Source: Seriola aureovittata (Eukaryota; Chordata; Actinopteri; Carangiformes; Carangidae). Taken from it: DNA of 64,000 bases. Below, one piece after another: positions 33,901 to 47,699 of the stretch (positions are counted from its first letter, which is position 1; every line of letters begins with the position of its first letter). Made by a program: the position numbers and the translations under genes. The notes beneath the pieces were generated by a model. It was given only the letters and a program-made list of their open reading frames with translations, was not told the origin of the DNA and ran no database searches. Where the stretch lies: assembly GCF_021018895.1 (NCBI RefSeq), contig NC_079382.1, positions 18,091,501 through 18,155,500 of the forward strand, written 5' to 3'.

Positions 33901-36369
33901 CTTGTTGTTTTTGTTAGAAATATGCAAGTACTGAAGCAAAGCCTAGTGTTTTTAGAAAACGACTGCTCACTTAAAAAAAGAAAAAAATCTTACATTACTA
34001 TCGGGATCAGAGTTCAGCTCTTGGTGCACCAGCAGAGTTTGGAAGTTGGAAAACACAAAGCTGTAAGTTGTTGAAAACTAACCTGCCTGAATAACTTGAT
34101 GGTTTTGCTGAATTTAGACATAAAGAAAAAAAGAATGCTGTGTGTTAATGATATTTGGTTATTATTTGTATGAATTTTAAGTGCAATGTTGCTACAAAAT
34201 GCTAACACCTTAAAATATTAATAGGTTTTAAAATAAATATACACATGTCTTATTAAACGAAAACAAAATCTAGTCCTGATATTGAAATTTGTTGCCAATT
34301 AATTCTTTCTTCACCCAGATTTTATTCTCTGGTGTGAAAACTAAAAATGACTTGAGGTCAATTTACGAATGAGTCCAGGATTCATTTGTTGTTTTCTGCT
34401 TTTTGAGCCTGAGGAACAGCTGACAATCAATTTGTCCTCTTTTACCCATAAAACCTTGTGTTTGTTTGTTTGTTTGTTTGTTATGTTTGTTTTGTTTTTT
34501 TGTAGGGTTTTTTTTTTTTGTCGTCATTTTCTTTCATTGGTTTGTTTAGTGTATGTCTTTGTCCCGTCTGAGTCTCACAGCAGGTCTCTGAAGGAGGCCT
34601 GAGCATCATTTTCAGGCATCTCAGTGCAGTTATCTGGTGCCACTTGAGCTCTAAATGCATCGTTCTCCTCTGCACAAACAAAATCAAAAGAATTTGAATG
34701 AACAAATCTAAATATGTTTGGTTTCACACACTGAGTCAAATATTTGGAAACGTAATTTTCGCCCAAACTGTGTAGGAAAATATGCACATAACCCTGAAGC
34801 CATATTTATCTCACCCTACGCCCAATTCCCATTCCTTGATGTAGGATTGTCTAGTTTGCTGGAACTGCTTGAATTATTTTTATTAATTATTTTATGTTAA
34901 TGTCTTTGCTAAATTGATTCATATTCTCTCAGGAGTAATGAGGTGCCCAGACCTGATTAATAATAGATGTCCAATAACTACATCAAATTCTCCTCGTGTT
35001 GTTGGTATCAATTGAGATTCAAACTACAGGATGTATCTACTTTAACAAGTTTAACATCAGGACACTTTGGAAAAATGTGGAAAGCACCTTTGGAAAATCC
35101 TGAAATGACCACTGGAAGTTAAACTAACAGGGCTGTCATACGACACTTATTAACAATATTTTTTTAACTGCACACTACATCATGATAACGAGCCACTATA
35201 ATATCTTTAAGTGTTTTTTTTGTAGCTTTCAGAGAGTTATTTATTTGGCACCTTATCCTCATCAGACCTCTTTCCTTTATTCTCCTTATTTCATCCCTTC
35301 TTCCATGTGAATCTTTTCTTTAGTCTTCAGGTGATTAAGGTCCACGTGGATCTCAGTAGTTCAATGGAGAACCTCACTGAAAGATTTCCAATGGTGCTCA
35401 CAGTTTTCCATTGTCTAGTTCTTGTCTGGTCTGAGATGAACCCATCGTGGAGACTTTTTGTCTTGAGATGACTCTTGAGAAAATTATTTTGTTGCCCACC
35501 TTTTAGCAGAGTTTACAGGGGTTAGCCATAATCATCGCAAAGTTGACAAAAAAACAAAAAAAACAACCCTAGATACTGTATATTCAAACAGTCAGTTTGC
35601 TGAAATGAAGCCATCTGCTTCTGATTTGGCTTGACCTAAAATGTGACAAACAAAAAGCCATTTTAACTTGTAAGGCCAGTCTGTGACTTTATGTGCCTGT
35701 CAGACGCGACTTCTCTTTTGTATAAAATTTTGAGGGAAGTCGTCACTAAAAATGCGAGGCTGTGTTGCCGTCTACATTGGCTTGTCACTGTGTCAGCCAG
35801 TAAGCCGACGCGGGTGCGGATTTTCCCACAGCTTCCCTCCATCTATTATCTGAAAGTCAAGTGCATTTAGTGACTATTATAAAAGACGCACAGTAGCATT
35901 AAAGATTGACCGACTGAAAACGACAGTGACATTGAGTCTAACGTCTAACGTTGTTCCTGAAGCTGTAGAGAATTCAGTTGCCAGAAGAAACAACCAGTGT
36001 GGCAGCACTCCAGGTTCAGCTGGTTCAGCCAGGTTCTTTATAAAGGTTGTTGATAAACGGTTAAACTTAAATTCATGGTAGGCCTGTATTTTTATTTTTG
36101 TTCAGCCTGTGGAGTCAACATTCACGAGTTGATCTACTTTATCAGACCTGCAGTCTATTTTGTACTCAAGCATTTTTTATTAGTTTTATAAGCTGTTTAA
36201 AAGTGGCTGGCTACGTCTGTATCTTATTCAGTTTCGAATTTTCTGTGTGTCTTTCTGCATGAAATACAAAAATTTGAGTTTAAAGCCAAACTTCAAACTT
36301 TCATAGTGTTGAATTCAGTCTTAACGGGAGCCGTATAAAAGTCAGTAATACTGGCGATCGGCAGAGATC

Positions 36370-36492
36370 TTAAAGGAAAAGTTTGAAATTTTGAGAATTG
36401 CAGTTTTTGCCTTTTACAGTTAGATGATACGATTGGTGCCACTCTCATGTTTGTACAGTAAATATACAGTAAATAGATTCCCAGCCAGGGGA

Positions 36493-36523
<31 letters not shown>

Positions 36524-36857
36524 CTGTGAACTATCAAATAAAGTCAAAAAAAAAAAAAAAACTTTTATAACCCCCCAATAAAGTTGCAAAATGTTGTTTT
36601 TACACTTGAGTTTTTGTACGGACTAAACAAACAAGATACAGTGTGTTAATTAATGAACTGTAGGTGTTAGCAGTTAGCTGTGGCTATCTGTCTCCCCCCG
36701 TTTCCAGTCTTTATGCTAAGCTAAGTTAGCCAGCTCCTGGCTGTGGAGTCATATTTACCGTACAGACAACACAAGTGTGGTAGCGATCCTCTCATCTAAT
36801 TCTAAACAAGAGAGTGAAGAAACACATTTCCCAAAATGTTTAACTCACCTTTTTAAT
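36370..36857. mobile_element. Long near-palindromic fish MITE with CT run near its centre
   Basis: The left arm (TTAAAGGAAAAGTTTGAAAT, GTTAGATGATACGATTGG, CCACTCTCATGTTTGTACAG) is mirrored in the right arm (GTACAGACAACACAAGTGTGG, GATCCTCTCATCTAATTCT, CCCAAAATGTTTAACTC). The middle part CCAGTCTTTATGCTAAGCTA is typical of a known long-palindrome element in fish. A CT microsatellite (36492-36520) and an A run lie near the centre. Confidence 0.78.
36492..36520. repeat. CT microsatellite inside the palindromic MITE
   Basis: About 14 CT units within the element at 36370-36857. Confidence 0.9.
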
Positions 36858-37389
36858 TATACCACCACGACAAGCCGAACTTTCCCCTCTGCGACAAAAC
36901 TAAATGCACTTTTGACAGTTTAGAGTGAAGTTGCAGACTGTGCCACCGGTAAGCCATATGCTACTTCTGTTAAATACACACAGCAAGACTGATACGTGAG
37001 GTAAATAAATGGTTGTATAATTCATTCCTGCCTATGCTGGATATTAACCATTAGCCCAGCATTGGACATTTCTACCTCCATCACTCAGGCACATGATGAT
37101 ATGATATTTTGTGTGCGTTCGCTTGCTTCTAAGGCGTTGACATATCAAATTCTCAGCCACATGTCAGAAATGTCAACACTCAGTGGTTCTTCGTGACGGA
37201 AAACTTTATCCATCAGTACCAGATTTTTATAGATGTACCCCCCATGGCTATGCTGTAGTTGCTTCTTCAACTGTGATTGTTTTTTTGTTTTCTTTTTTCG
37301 TTCATGGTTTGTGCACTGTTTGACAATTTCTTACTGTATTATCAGTGATCACGAGCTGAGCTGCAGTTTATCATGAAAATGTGGGGTTT

Positions 37390-37683
37390 TTAAAGGTGCT
37401 ATGTGTAGTATTATCTAATTAAACCAGATGTGATCTACTCAATATTCCTTTGTTTCATTAAACATTTAGCGATTCTTGATTTGCTCATGAATCCTGTGAA
37501 AAGCACTTTTGATGAAGCCCTCTCACTTTTGCTTCTTTATTTGCAGACTGGTAGCTGAATATTCAGAAGCAACAATCAAATCTGCTGCTATGAAGCAGCT
37601 TAGACTGACTATAAAGTGCACCACATATATTAACCCATTAGGTACTGTAATATCTAGTGAAATCCTACACATAATACCTTTAA
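37390..37683. mobile_element. MITE with 19-bp terminal inverted repeats
   Basis: TTAAAGGTGCTATGTGTAG at 37390-37408 is inverted as CTACACATAATACCTTTAA at 37665-37683, with one or two mismatches, over 294 bp. No coding capacity. Confidence 0.8.
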
Positions 37684-39342
37684 GTGAAAGAATTATTATG
37701 AATTTTCTCACAGTAAAGATGTAAAGAAATTTGTCCAATTGTGATTTTCTTTTTCTTTCTGGTGTCTTACACTGAATTTGTGTTTTTAAAAAAAAATATT
37801 TTCTGGAAAAAAAAAAAGTACAAACACGATCATTGCAGTTTTATGAATTTATCATGTATTTTAAGCTTTATTAAAAGTGTATAATTGTGGGCAGTGTTTT
37901 CAGTAATGTTTGGGTTTTGTTAATTTATTACCTAATTGTTGAAATATCTAACTTTTAAAACATGAGACTTGGTACATACATACAGTATATATTTAAATAT
38001 GGTACTTTGCATGTGCACTAACTGTCTTGGATTAAACTGCATTAAGTTGAAATAAAATGGGTTTGATGCCAAAATATCTTCTTTTTTTTTCTCTTCTGTC
38101 TTAGTTATTATCACAGTTTTGAACGTGTCTGTACCGTTAATGTCATTTCTTTTTTCATTGACACCTGGCAGTGAGAATTTATGGGTCAGCTGTCAAAAAC
38201 GAAGAAACGGTGTCTGCTACACTGAGTAGAGAGTGGAAACCTGTTTAATTAGAGACGTTGATGTTTTTGCCCCCGTTGGGACATTCTTCACTCCTCACTA
38301 AACTGGAGTAAGATTACACCTACAGGAGTATCTAAGCAACCTTTAAAAGCCTGCAATTATGATAACTAAATGTTGTTAGAACGTTTTACATCCTTACTTC
38401 ACTTATGAAAAGACTTATTTTTCTAACATGCAGTGACCGATAACATTGCTGTATATGTTTTTAGAAACTTTCATATAATAGGCTACTATATAGTTTCAGA
38501 AATATTATGTTGCATTATGAATAGGTGGCTTTTATTTTGGTTTTTTAAATTGGACATAAAATGTAATTGCAAAACATATTAGAAGCGTTTTAAAGCATTA
38601 AATTAGGCTTTGAAGGCTTGCACATGCCCTTTCATTAACAGGTATGTCCAATTTGGCATCACTTAGTGCTTTAATTCCTCATATGTAGCTTTTATAAGCA
38701 TTTAATACACACTGTAATGTAGTAGTAAGCAGTTATACATGTTTATTAATGTATCTGTCAATAGCTATTACTCCTCCTGTGGACACTCATAAGTATGAAC
38801 AGATACTGAATGACAATACAATAAAACATATGTCTTCATAGGAGAAGTATGACAAATAATGTACATTAATAAACACATTAAGATGTCCATACAGCTGCTT
38901 ATAACTGTATACAAACATTAACATTTAGTAAATGTTTGTACGCTGTTCATGAAAACTGGTTGGACTGAAAGTAATATGTTACAGTTTCCTGAAACTGAAA
39001 GAACAGACTTCAGCAAGTTTTTCTGTGATTAACTCGAAATCCGCAGCGCTTCCCCTGCTGCTTACATAAATCTGCTAGCAGCCATTATGCAGCCCGTTGA
39101 TATACATCACCTCTCTTGAACAAACGCATCCTGATAACACTGAACTAGATGTGGATCAGGAAATGAGACGACACATTTATGCAAAGAATCCCTCTGTGGA
39201 GATAAGCCGAAGCCTGATCTCGATGGGCATCTTGATAGTGTTTTTCCAGCAATGAAAGCCGGAGTTTTTCACATTTAGCGAGTGGCAAAATAAAAGCTGT
39301 TGTACTTCGGAGATGATTTTAATCTGAGGTGGTTCAGCAGAG

Positions 39343-39375
<33 letters not shown>

Positions 39376-39398
39376 TGTGTGCGCGTGTGCGTGCGTGC
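39343..39398. repeat. GT microsatellite, interrupted
   Basis: GT array with GTAT and GCGC interruptions. Confidence 0.9.
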
Positions 39399-39577
39399 AA
39401 GAGTGGGGAAACAGGAAGAAAATTTTCTTTCTTATAGAGTCATTGTTTAAAAACTCTCTGAACTCTACACATTGAGACAGGAAGTCTTCTTCATTTATGA
39501 AATATGGCCCGTCTGCCAAACGTGACTCTTTGTATATCGCTTTCACTTTAAATCCTTTCTTTTTTCAAATGCCAGCA

Positions 39578-39612
<35 letters not shown>
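39578..39612. repeat. CA microsatellite
   Basis: About 17 CA units. Confidence 0.93.
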
Positions 39613-39613
<1 letters not shown>

Positions 39614-40349
39614 CTTAAAAGCATGTTGCCTGGGAACGAAATGGCAACAGGTCACACTCACTTTCCCTCATACTTGAATATCACGACACACTTGGGCCTC
39701 TCTACGAGTAGTGCACCGGCAAACATCAATATTTTTTCATATTCTTGTGTAGCTTTTAACCTTGATAACATGGAGCCTGAAAGAGAGGTTTTCCAGCTCT
39801 ACCTTTGTATCCTCCACTGACTTCTTCTTCTACTTCTTGCTGCTGTTGCTGGGTGGGTTTTAAACGGGAGTCAACTGGCAGCTCATTGCTAGAATTAAAC
39901 TGTGGTGAAAGGAGCCAAGGTATCAGCTCAACACATGTTAAGTTGTACATGAATATTAGGGGTTGTTTCCATTAGTAAACTGTCTTTTTAGGGGTTTTGA
40001 GTTGAGATTTCAACCCTCAGGCTACTTAGCAACATAATGAAATTAAGAGGCGTCTAGATGATTCTCCACTGCAAATTCAGTCCACTAACAAGACTACTAG
40101 TATAAAGTATATTACAGTTTCACAAAGCCTCTAGTGATTTATTACATACCAGAAAGCTGTTGTGTCAATAGATGACGTGTATTGTTAGATTTGTCTTACT
40201 ATTTGGGCACAAAATGTAAAGGGTATAAGGATATACATATTGTTAAATCAAAAGAGTTTATCATCTCCACAGAGAGCCGGAGTGAAACCTGAGCTTCTGG
40301 GTTTGTAGACAGCAGAGATTACAACTAAAAAATTGGATAAAATACTTTA

Positions 40350-40522
40350 CATATTACAAAAAAAATGTACTTTTAAGTATTTTTAAAACGAAGTACTCCA
40401 TTACTTTAACTCAAGTAAAGATTTGACTGATCAACTTTCACTTGTATGGGAGTAATATTTGACCAGGAGGATCTATAGTTTGACTCAAGTACTAGAGCTG
40501 TGTACTTTGTCCACCTCTGCTA
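40350..40522 (-). mobile_element. Partial hAT-like element
   Basis: On the minus strand it starts AGCAGAGGTGGACAAAGTAC, then ACTTGAGTCAAACTATAG, ATATTACTCCCATACAAGTG and CTTTACTTGAGTTAAAGTA. These blocks define a widespread fish element with GTACTTGAGTAAAAGTA-type sequence. The second end is missing. Confidence 0.65.
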
Positions 40523-40654
40523 GAGAGAACCTCAGGGTGCTAGTAGTGAGCAGCTCCCTGCTGATCAAATTTATTCTTCCAGAGATTTTGTTTATCACCA
40601 ACAGTTCAGTAAACACATCCTCCCCTTGCCACCACCCGAGCATCTTCAGGAAGT

Positions 40655-40705
40655 TGGATGGATGGATGGATGGATGGACGGATGGATGGATGGACGGATG
40701 GATGG
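40655..40705. repeat. GGAT tetranucleotide repeat
   Basis: About 12 GGAT/GGAC units; similar runs end many fish retroposons. Confidence 0.9.
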
Positions 40706-41400
40706 CTACTTAAATTGCGTCCCTGCTGCTTTCATGTTGTAACTGGACACATGGGATGTCTGTGTTCTCCAGAGACCATCTGGATATGTGTGTATCACCA
40801 CAGCAGATGGATTACCATCCATCTTTTCTGAATACAGTCCATTCACAGGTGGGAGCTAAAACCTGCCCTTTGAAGGAAGGACAAGATCCAGCACTGCAGT
40901 CACAGAACACACCGAGGTGCACAAAGCCAGTGTAATTCCAGCGCACTCTGACACACTCTCCATCTGTATGCAAATGAGACTACATAAGGACATGTGCTTT
41001 TTAACCTTTGTCTAGCTTGTTTTCTTCTTTATCTTCATCGCAAATGTCTTTTGTCTACTGGAGCTTATTTTCTACTGTTGGGCACTTAACAGCTCCACTG
41101 GAGCCTTTGCAGGCCAAAAGCCTTTCTCACAGACATTTAAAATAGATTTCCCAGCTGAGGTGTTTACAGCACCTCACAACCATTTTGACTGTTGTAAGAA
41201 AAGTCCGCTTTTCCGGCCAATATGTCATGTTAAACAAGACAGTCATGCTACCAGCTCTGTGAGACCGTACTTACAAGTACTTGCAAGTATTTAGTCAAAA
41301 ATTTTGATTTTGACAAGATATTGGTGCCAGAATAATTCCTCATCTGGGAACCTTGATCCAATAGTTAACACTAGATGAGAAGTCAGTTCGTCTGGGTACA

Positions 41401-41535
41401 GCGGATATCTTCACCGATCCGACAGTCAGCCTCATGGTGGCGCTACAGAAAAGTCAGATTTCATGGCAATCCATCCAATAGTTGTTGAGATATTTCAACA
41501 CATCTGACAAACCGCCGCTAGCATGGCTAAAAAGC
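41401..41535 (+). repeat. Fish dispersed repeat (short copy)
   Basis: CTCATGGTGGCGCTACAG, TTTCATGGCAATCCATCCAA, TAGTTGTTGAGATATTTCA and GCTAGCATGGCTAAAAAG match the family seen in long form at 45285-45880. Confidence 0.75.
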
Positions 41536-42509
41536 AAAGAGAAAAGTAAAAATATTTTCATCTCGCAGTCCCTCAGATTTATCCTATGACTGACCCCTGA
41601 TCAGATCAAGTCATCCATCATGTCGTTTTTTTTTTTTTTTTTTTACTTTTTCACCAAACCTACCCTTGAAATTACTACAAGATGTTCTGCTCCTCTGCCC
41701 TCAACCCCTGAGCAGTTAGGTCATAACCTTGGATTAACATGGCATTGTGCTTTGAGGAAGAGCAGAGGAGGGACTAGTTCAAACTGATAAACAGCCTTTG
41801 ATAGGAACCAGGTGAATACTCACAACCTGTTTCTGTTTTAAAGAGCTAATATCGAGCTAGCCGTAAAGGTTTTGCTGCTCTGTTTTCTTTGCAGCCTTAT
41901 CAGCGATGTATATTTACGAGGTCCTGCGCTGCGTATGCTGGGACGGATTGGGAGGGTTTAGAGCACTTTGGTTTCTCCATATGAGGAAAGAGGCAAATGG
42001 TAAAATATTATCTGCTACATTAATTCTGACAGGAAAGAAATGTGAACAACATACCACATATCCTCTTTAGTCATATCTTTTAATCAGTGATTTATAGGAG
42101 GACAGGTGGCATTGAGATAATCTGGGCATCATATCTCATCTCTCACAGACCCGTATCTGTGATAGAAGGAAGCAAACGAAACAATAATTTAGGTTCAAAG
42201 GGCTTTAGGATGCAGCCCCCGCAGCTTTTCCCTGCTTAAACTTGTGTTCAGCGTTGAAGATAACCACTGGGTTTGTGACAACACAGTAGAAACAGCGAGT
42301 ATTCAGTGTTGCCAGACCATCACAGACAATACATAACGTATAATGAAAACTTGTCCTGAACCATTTATTTTGTTGTCACATCTCTCAGTATCTAAAAGGT
42401 TAAATGAGGACTGCCACTAAAAATTCAGTTACAAAGTACGAACAAGAAGAGCAAGACCTGTCATTAACTTGTCCAACTGGTTAACATTGTAACTGTGTTT
42501 TTCCATTGT

Positions 42510-42518
<9 letters not shown>

Positions 42519-42572
<54 letters not shown>
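42519..42572. repeat. GT microsatellite, 27 units
   Basis: 54 bp of TG repeat followed by TGCGTGCACGCGCG, an alternating purine-pyrimidine stretch prone to Z-DNA. Confidence 0.95.
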
Positions 42573-42576
<4 letters not shown>

Positions 42577-45284
42577 CACGCGCGGGTTTGGGGTGACTGT
42601 TTCCCTGTTCACCCAGTGTTACTGAAACCAAACTATGCATTTCCAGATAGTTTGGAAATGCCTGTCACTTTTCCTCTCCTCTCGACAGTAACATGTCACC
42701 CACAGACTGGCACGTACTGTATGAAAGCCGAGCTCTCCGCATGAGAAAACACGAATGCATGCAGCACTATCAGCAGAGCAGAACATAAGGGTATGAGAGA
42801 GGTACACTCTGGTGCCAGCGGTGACTACATGTCTCATCCTAATGCTGCAGGAATACCCTTTCCACACACTCGATAGCTCAGTCATCTAAAAGAACTGACG
42901 GAAAAACCAGTGTAACTAAGGACACTGACCTCGCTCTATTTCTATCTGGTGAACCTGGTATTTATAATGTTTGTTATTGATAAACCACTATTTTATCCAG
43001 TGTCTTTTTGGGAGAAGGCAGGTCAAATCATAACAACAGGGTTAGCTATGTGAAAAATGTCTTCAAAAGGAACTCGTGAGGTTGTATTTTTGATACGGGA
43101 AGTTGAGTATGTGATATGCTTGGTGTTCAAATGATCTAGTGCTAGCTAGTTTTATACTTTTTCCTCTGTTGTTCACTTAGCAGTTCAAGTGGTGCCTTGC
43201 ACAAGGGCAAATTTTCTATACTTTCCCCAGCTGATGAACTATACTGTACAGGCTGGTTCACTAAGGATTACTAGGCTTTACTAACTCGCAACCATTTTGA
43301 CAAAAGACTGACTACGGTTGTAGTTGGATGGTGAGTAAGGCATAAAATAGACAAGATGTTTTCCACTTTCTTCCTCTAACAAATTTATGAGCCTATAATG
43401 TCAAGGTTGCAGGGATTGGTCCTTGGTTCTTGGTTAGCTAGTTAGCTATTTTAATTAGTCGTTTGTTTATGTTTGTTGTCACACAGCTCTGACTATGTAA
43501 CGTGCAATTTCTGCTTTGCTCTGGCACTTTAAACTTTGTCTTCTATTGTATTACCACTATTGTATTATCACCAGCAACAACATTGCTGTATAATGTAGGT
43601 TATTAATTTTTTAAAACCGTACTCGGCATTTGTATAACTGCCACACAGTTTTTATCTGTCAGTGTGCAGGAAAAGCTACATTCCTCTGCCAGTTCCCCCA
43701 TTCTTTCCTCCCACGTTTAAACTATGGGTAGGGATTTCTGCAGCGTATAAGCACAACTTTTACTCTGGCTACAACACCTTTGATTCTTTGATTTAAATAG
43801 TTAAGGAAGTGAGGTGTGCGCACATAGTTCCTGTGGGGGAGAAGCTGATGCTTAATGTGTTGATTTGTCAAAAATGCAGAAGACAAATAACTGTGACCTC
43901 CTCAGTTCCCTTTTATGCATCAATTCCACTCTCACTCCCCCCCTCATGTTTCATTTTCCTCCACAGTATCAACCAACAAATACAGGTTCAAAGAACTGTT
44001 GGAATAAACAAAGAGAAAATTATTAAAGCCCCTTTTTGAATCTACAGTATACTCAAGAAAAAAAATGTCCTCTCCAAGAAACTCCAGGTCAGGAAACAAG
44101 TTTGGTCAATGATGCTGAACCCTAGAGGTCACCAATCATGGTCATTAATTATTCAAAGCCCCTTTTAAAAGACATGTGTGTGTTTGAATTAATCCACAAG
44201 GGAAATAAACTGCTATTAAACAGTATTGTTTATATGTGGTCCATGAGGACGGAGCTCCATGATATTGCTTTGAGATGAGGCTTCATTACATTCATCCGTC
44301 CATCTGCACTGTGGAAAAGACGGCTAAATATTTAGAATTCAGTATCCTGTGGTTTAACCATTAGAGGAAGACACAATTAAAACCAAGAACACATCAGCAA
44401 ATGAGCATCATCTTAGTAGCCGGTGCGGTGAGGTAGTCATTAGAGCTTGATGAAAAACAGTATGTCTCATCCCTGACCCATGCCGTCACCATCAACACCC
44501 CCCAAACGCCACCAGACACACACACGCTGCGTCCCCCGAAAGATGCTTAAAGATAAAAGAGAGTCGACCCGTCAGCCGTATGTACAGAGCCTGGAGATCT
44601 GAAAGGAGAAAAGCCATGAAAAATGGATGAGAGAAGAAATCCACTTCACCTCCCCCCTGGAGGCTTGCAAACCCCCCACAGCGCTCCCACTCATAATCCC
44701 GTCTCCTCCTGCACACACACTCCTCTCTCTGTGCCTCACACACACATGCATGTGGTGTATGCAAACAGGAAGACAAGGTGGGCACACACCACCCGAGGCC
44801 CGTCGGTAGACAATATATTCAAGAGATATTAGATTAATATTAGTCTTTTATGACATGTTAGATATCATCCATGGCTAATGTGAAAGAGCAGAGCTTCATA
44901 AAACTGTCTAAGGTTTAAATTTACAATTTCAATTGTTCTCATTTTGCATATTTTCTTCAGCTGCATAGATTTTCAGGTTCATGTTGATTCATTTCATATG
45001 TAAAGGCAAAATGTATCCAGGTTCCTCTGATGGACCACTCAGGCTTAAAGAGATTCTTAACAAATTTCATTAGTCACGGTTTCAATGGAGAGGCTCATAT
45101 TAGCGAACCTTTATGGTCTAAATGCTCGTACAGAGGCAATTCCACCTTGCCATGAGAACACGTCTGGGCTAAGCACTGAGGGCTTTCAGTTTAATGGGAA
45201 TGGAAATTAAAAAATACATTTTTAAAATATAGATTCAGCACAAAAAATGATTATTACAGTCTATGTGCAAGATAGGCCAGACCA

Positions 45285-45880
45285 GAGTCTACAGCCATGC
45301 TAGCATCTCTGTGAGGCTAACATCAGCATGCTAGCATGCTCTCAATGACAATGCTAACATGCTGATTGTTTAGCAGGTGCAATGTTTGCTATGTTCACTT
45401 TCTTATTTTATCCTGTTAGCATGTTAACATTTGCTAATTAGCACTAAATGCAAAGCGCAGCTGAGGCTGATGGGAAGATCATTAGTTTTGAGGATATTTG
45501 GCCATAAACAAAGTACTGGAAGAATTTAAATTTTGACCTGATGATGGTGTCACATGAAAAATTGTGAGTGATCACAAAAGTTATTTCATCCTGAGGGAGA
45601 CAGGAATTTGCTGTGAACAAAATTTCTATCCATCTAATAGTTGTTGAGATTTTACTCAAAACCACAAATTTGAACTTCGTGATGGCCCAAGAGGAAAAAT
45701 CATGTGATCACCAAAGTCAGTAGGCTTCATCCTCTTGGCACCATGAATGTCTGTGCAGGATTTCATGGCAATCCATCCAAAAGTTGTTGTTGAGATATTT
45801 CAATCTGGACCAAAGTTGTGGACTGACCGACTGACCAACATTGCTATTCCTGGAGGGGACGCTGCTTGTGTGGCTCAAAA
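45285..45880 (+). repeat. Fish dispersed repeat (long copy)
   Basis: The segment contains GCATGCTAGCATGCTC, GCTAATTAGCACTAAATGC, GCTGAGGCTGATGGGAAG, two diverged tandem modules with AATCCATCCAAAAGTTGTT and ATCTAATAGTTGTTGAGA, and GGACCAAAGTTGTGGACTGA. This family is common in percomorph genomes and is internally duplicated in about 150-bp units. Other copies in this window are at 41401-41535 and 53485-53740. Confidence 0.85.
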
Positions 45881-45889
45881 TCCATCTGT

Positions 45890-45890
<1 letters not shown>

Positions 45891-45928
<38 letters not shown>
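45891..45928. repeat. CA/TA microsatellite
   Basis: CA run grading into TA directly after the dispersed repeat. Confidence 0.92.
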
Positions 45929-45929
<1 letters not shown>

Positions 45930-46136
45930 CTCTTACACATTGTGCCTTCACCACCTGAGGCCCTTTACAAGGTGTGATCCAACTTAAGGCACTCACATGT
46001 ACTTGTGACAGCGTGTGAAATGTTCCAGTCAAAGCGGCTGCAGCGGCTCGGCCTATCGGCCGCCTCCTTCAAGGCCTATCTGCCGGGCTGGCAGTCGCCT
46101 GATGAGAAGGAGACAGAGACATGGAGTGAGGAGAGT

Positions 46137-46155
46137 GGGGGGGGGGGGGGGGGGG
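46137..46155. repeat. Run of 19 G
   Basis: Homopolymer G tract between a less AT-rich block and CTGTCACACGCAC; its length may be unreliable in assembly. Confidence 0.9.
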
Positions 46156-47699
46156 CTGTCACACGCACTTTGATTGGCAGCTTCTCTCTCTCTTGTTGTG
46201 CTTGTCACGCAGCGAGTGAGGTGTCTCCTGGTGGCATGTTCAACTTCTCTTACACCTCAGCAGCGATGTTAAAGAAAAACTTGGTGTTGTTGTCATAGTT
46301 CTGGCCTTTATAAACTGGAACAATATTGTGCTGCCCACTGTCTTTGGCCAGTGTAAAGCTGTTTCATTTGGGCATTAATAAGTTTAATTTTTGGCTAATA
46401 CAATGTATATGTATCTTGGCCAAAAATACAACTGTAAGACTGGTTGTAGAAAGAAAGAATAGTCTATTTTTCCTTAAATGACCTTCAAACAATCTCTAAT
46501 TTCTGCAGTTAATATTAACTACAATCAAAACAAAAGAAAGCTTTTTTATGAGGGCCAAACATACAAAAGCTTACAAAAACTTAGAATATCACACCGTTAC
46601 AGTAAGTCAAAGCAATTATTCAATAGACTGGTTTCCAACCTGCAGGTATTGGCTCCGTATGAAGCCTGATAAGAGTTTTTAATGGAGCTTTTGTATTTAC
46701 TTTAAGATGTCTTAAGATCTGGCTAATGTTCATTTATTTATGGGGTCACAGTCGAGCAATACTTAGTCCAAATATTTTGGTACAATAATTCATCAGACTC
46801 TGGAACAGAAATTTAAAAATAAATGTCTGTAAACTAACATTAAGGTTAAGGGCACACTGAGTGGTCTTGATTTGTTCGTCATTATATTTTGTCATTTTAT
46901 TAAGTACATGCTTTTCACTTCAGTCTGCAGTTACTATTGCATGACTTTAAATGTTCCTGCAATAGAAAGAACATGCTGGTCATGGTGACGGATTACCTGG
47001 TGAACTGGTGAGTGGTGCGCAGACAGTAGAGGGCGCTCTAATCTGCTGCAATGGATAGGGTTGAACTGAGGAGAGTCTCGCCTTGTTGATGAAAAAGTGC
47101 TGCGTCGTTGGGGGCAGTTTTACTTTTGATAGCCATTAATGCTGCAGAAGCAGATGATGTACAAACGATCTGTTCTTGGCAAGAGGATTATAGATTTTAT
47201 AGATTATAAATTGGCATTAATAAACTAAATCTTGCAGTATTTTAAGCATCTTCTCCTCTAATGAAAAGAAACTAGATTAATACAGAAAAAAATCCACTTG
47301 CACGCTGAACATTCAAGTAAAATACACTGTGAGGCATTCACAACCAACGTCCCATGTCTACTGTTAATCTAATGTACAGTATTATCACATTATCATAACC
47401 AAATCACGTCAGTCACCAGCAATTAGTCTTGGCCACAGAAATGTCGTCTACCTGCAGGGCGGGTTTGTAAAAGGTTTGCTGAAAAGTCGTATTTAAATTG
47501 ACTGAAGTGACAAAAAACTTTGTCTTTTGTGCCAAATATGCACTGAAATTAAATCCAACACAGGTCCTCATTTTAAACAACAGCCGTGCTCATTATAATA
47601 TCTTTAGGGCTGCGTTTAATTAAAGTCGACCCCTTGCTTTGTTTGCTCTCTGTAATGCGGTTTGTCTAAATGAAGCTCTATAGAAACCCAGTATAATTC

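Larger units (their letters stand above)
31824..47699. other. Intergenic DNA between nudt14 and jag2
   Basis: No exon was recognised on either strand. The region contains several short inverted-repeat elements, three dispersed fish repeats, many CA/GT/CT/GGAT microsatellites and AT-rich unique sequence. Repeat-free, less AT-rich blocks at about 39030-39300, 41870-42000, 44460-44800 and 46000-46135 are possible regulatory elements of jag2. Confidence 0.6.

Noticed and set aside
46005..46298. 97-residue frame beginning MTACEMFQSKRLQRLGLS
   Set aside because: It runs into a 19-G homopolymer and has no recognisable domain; the GC-rich block may be regulatory instead.
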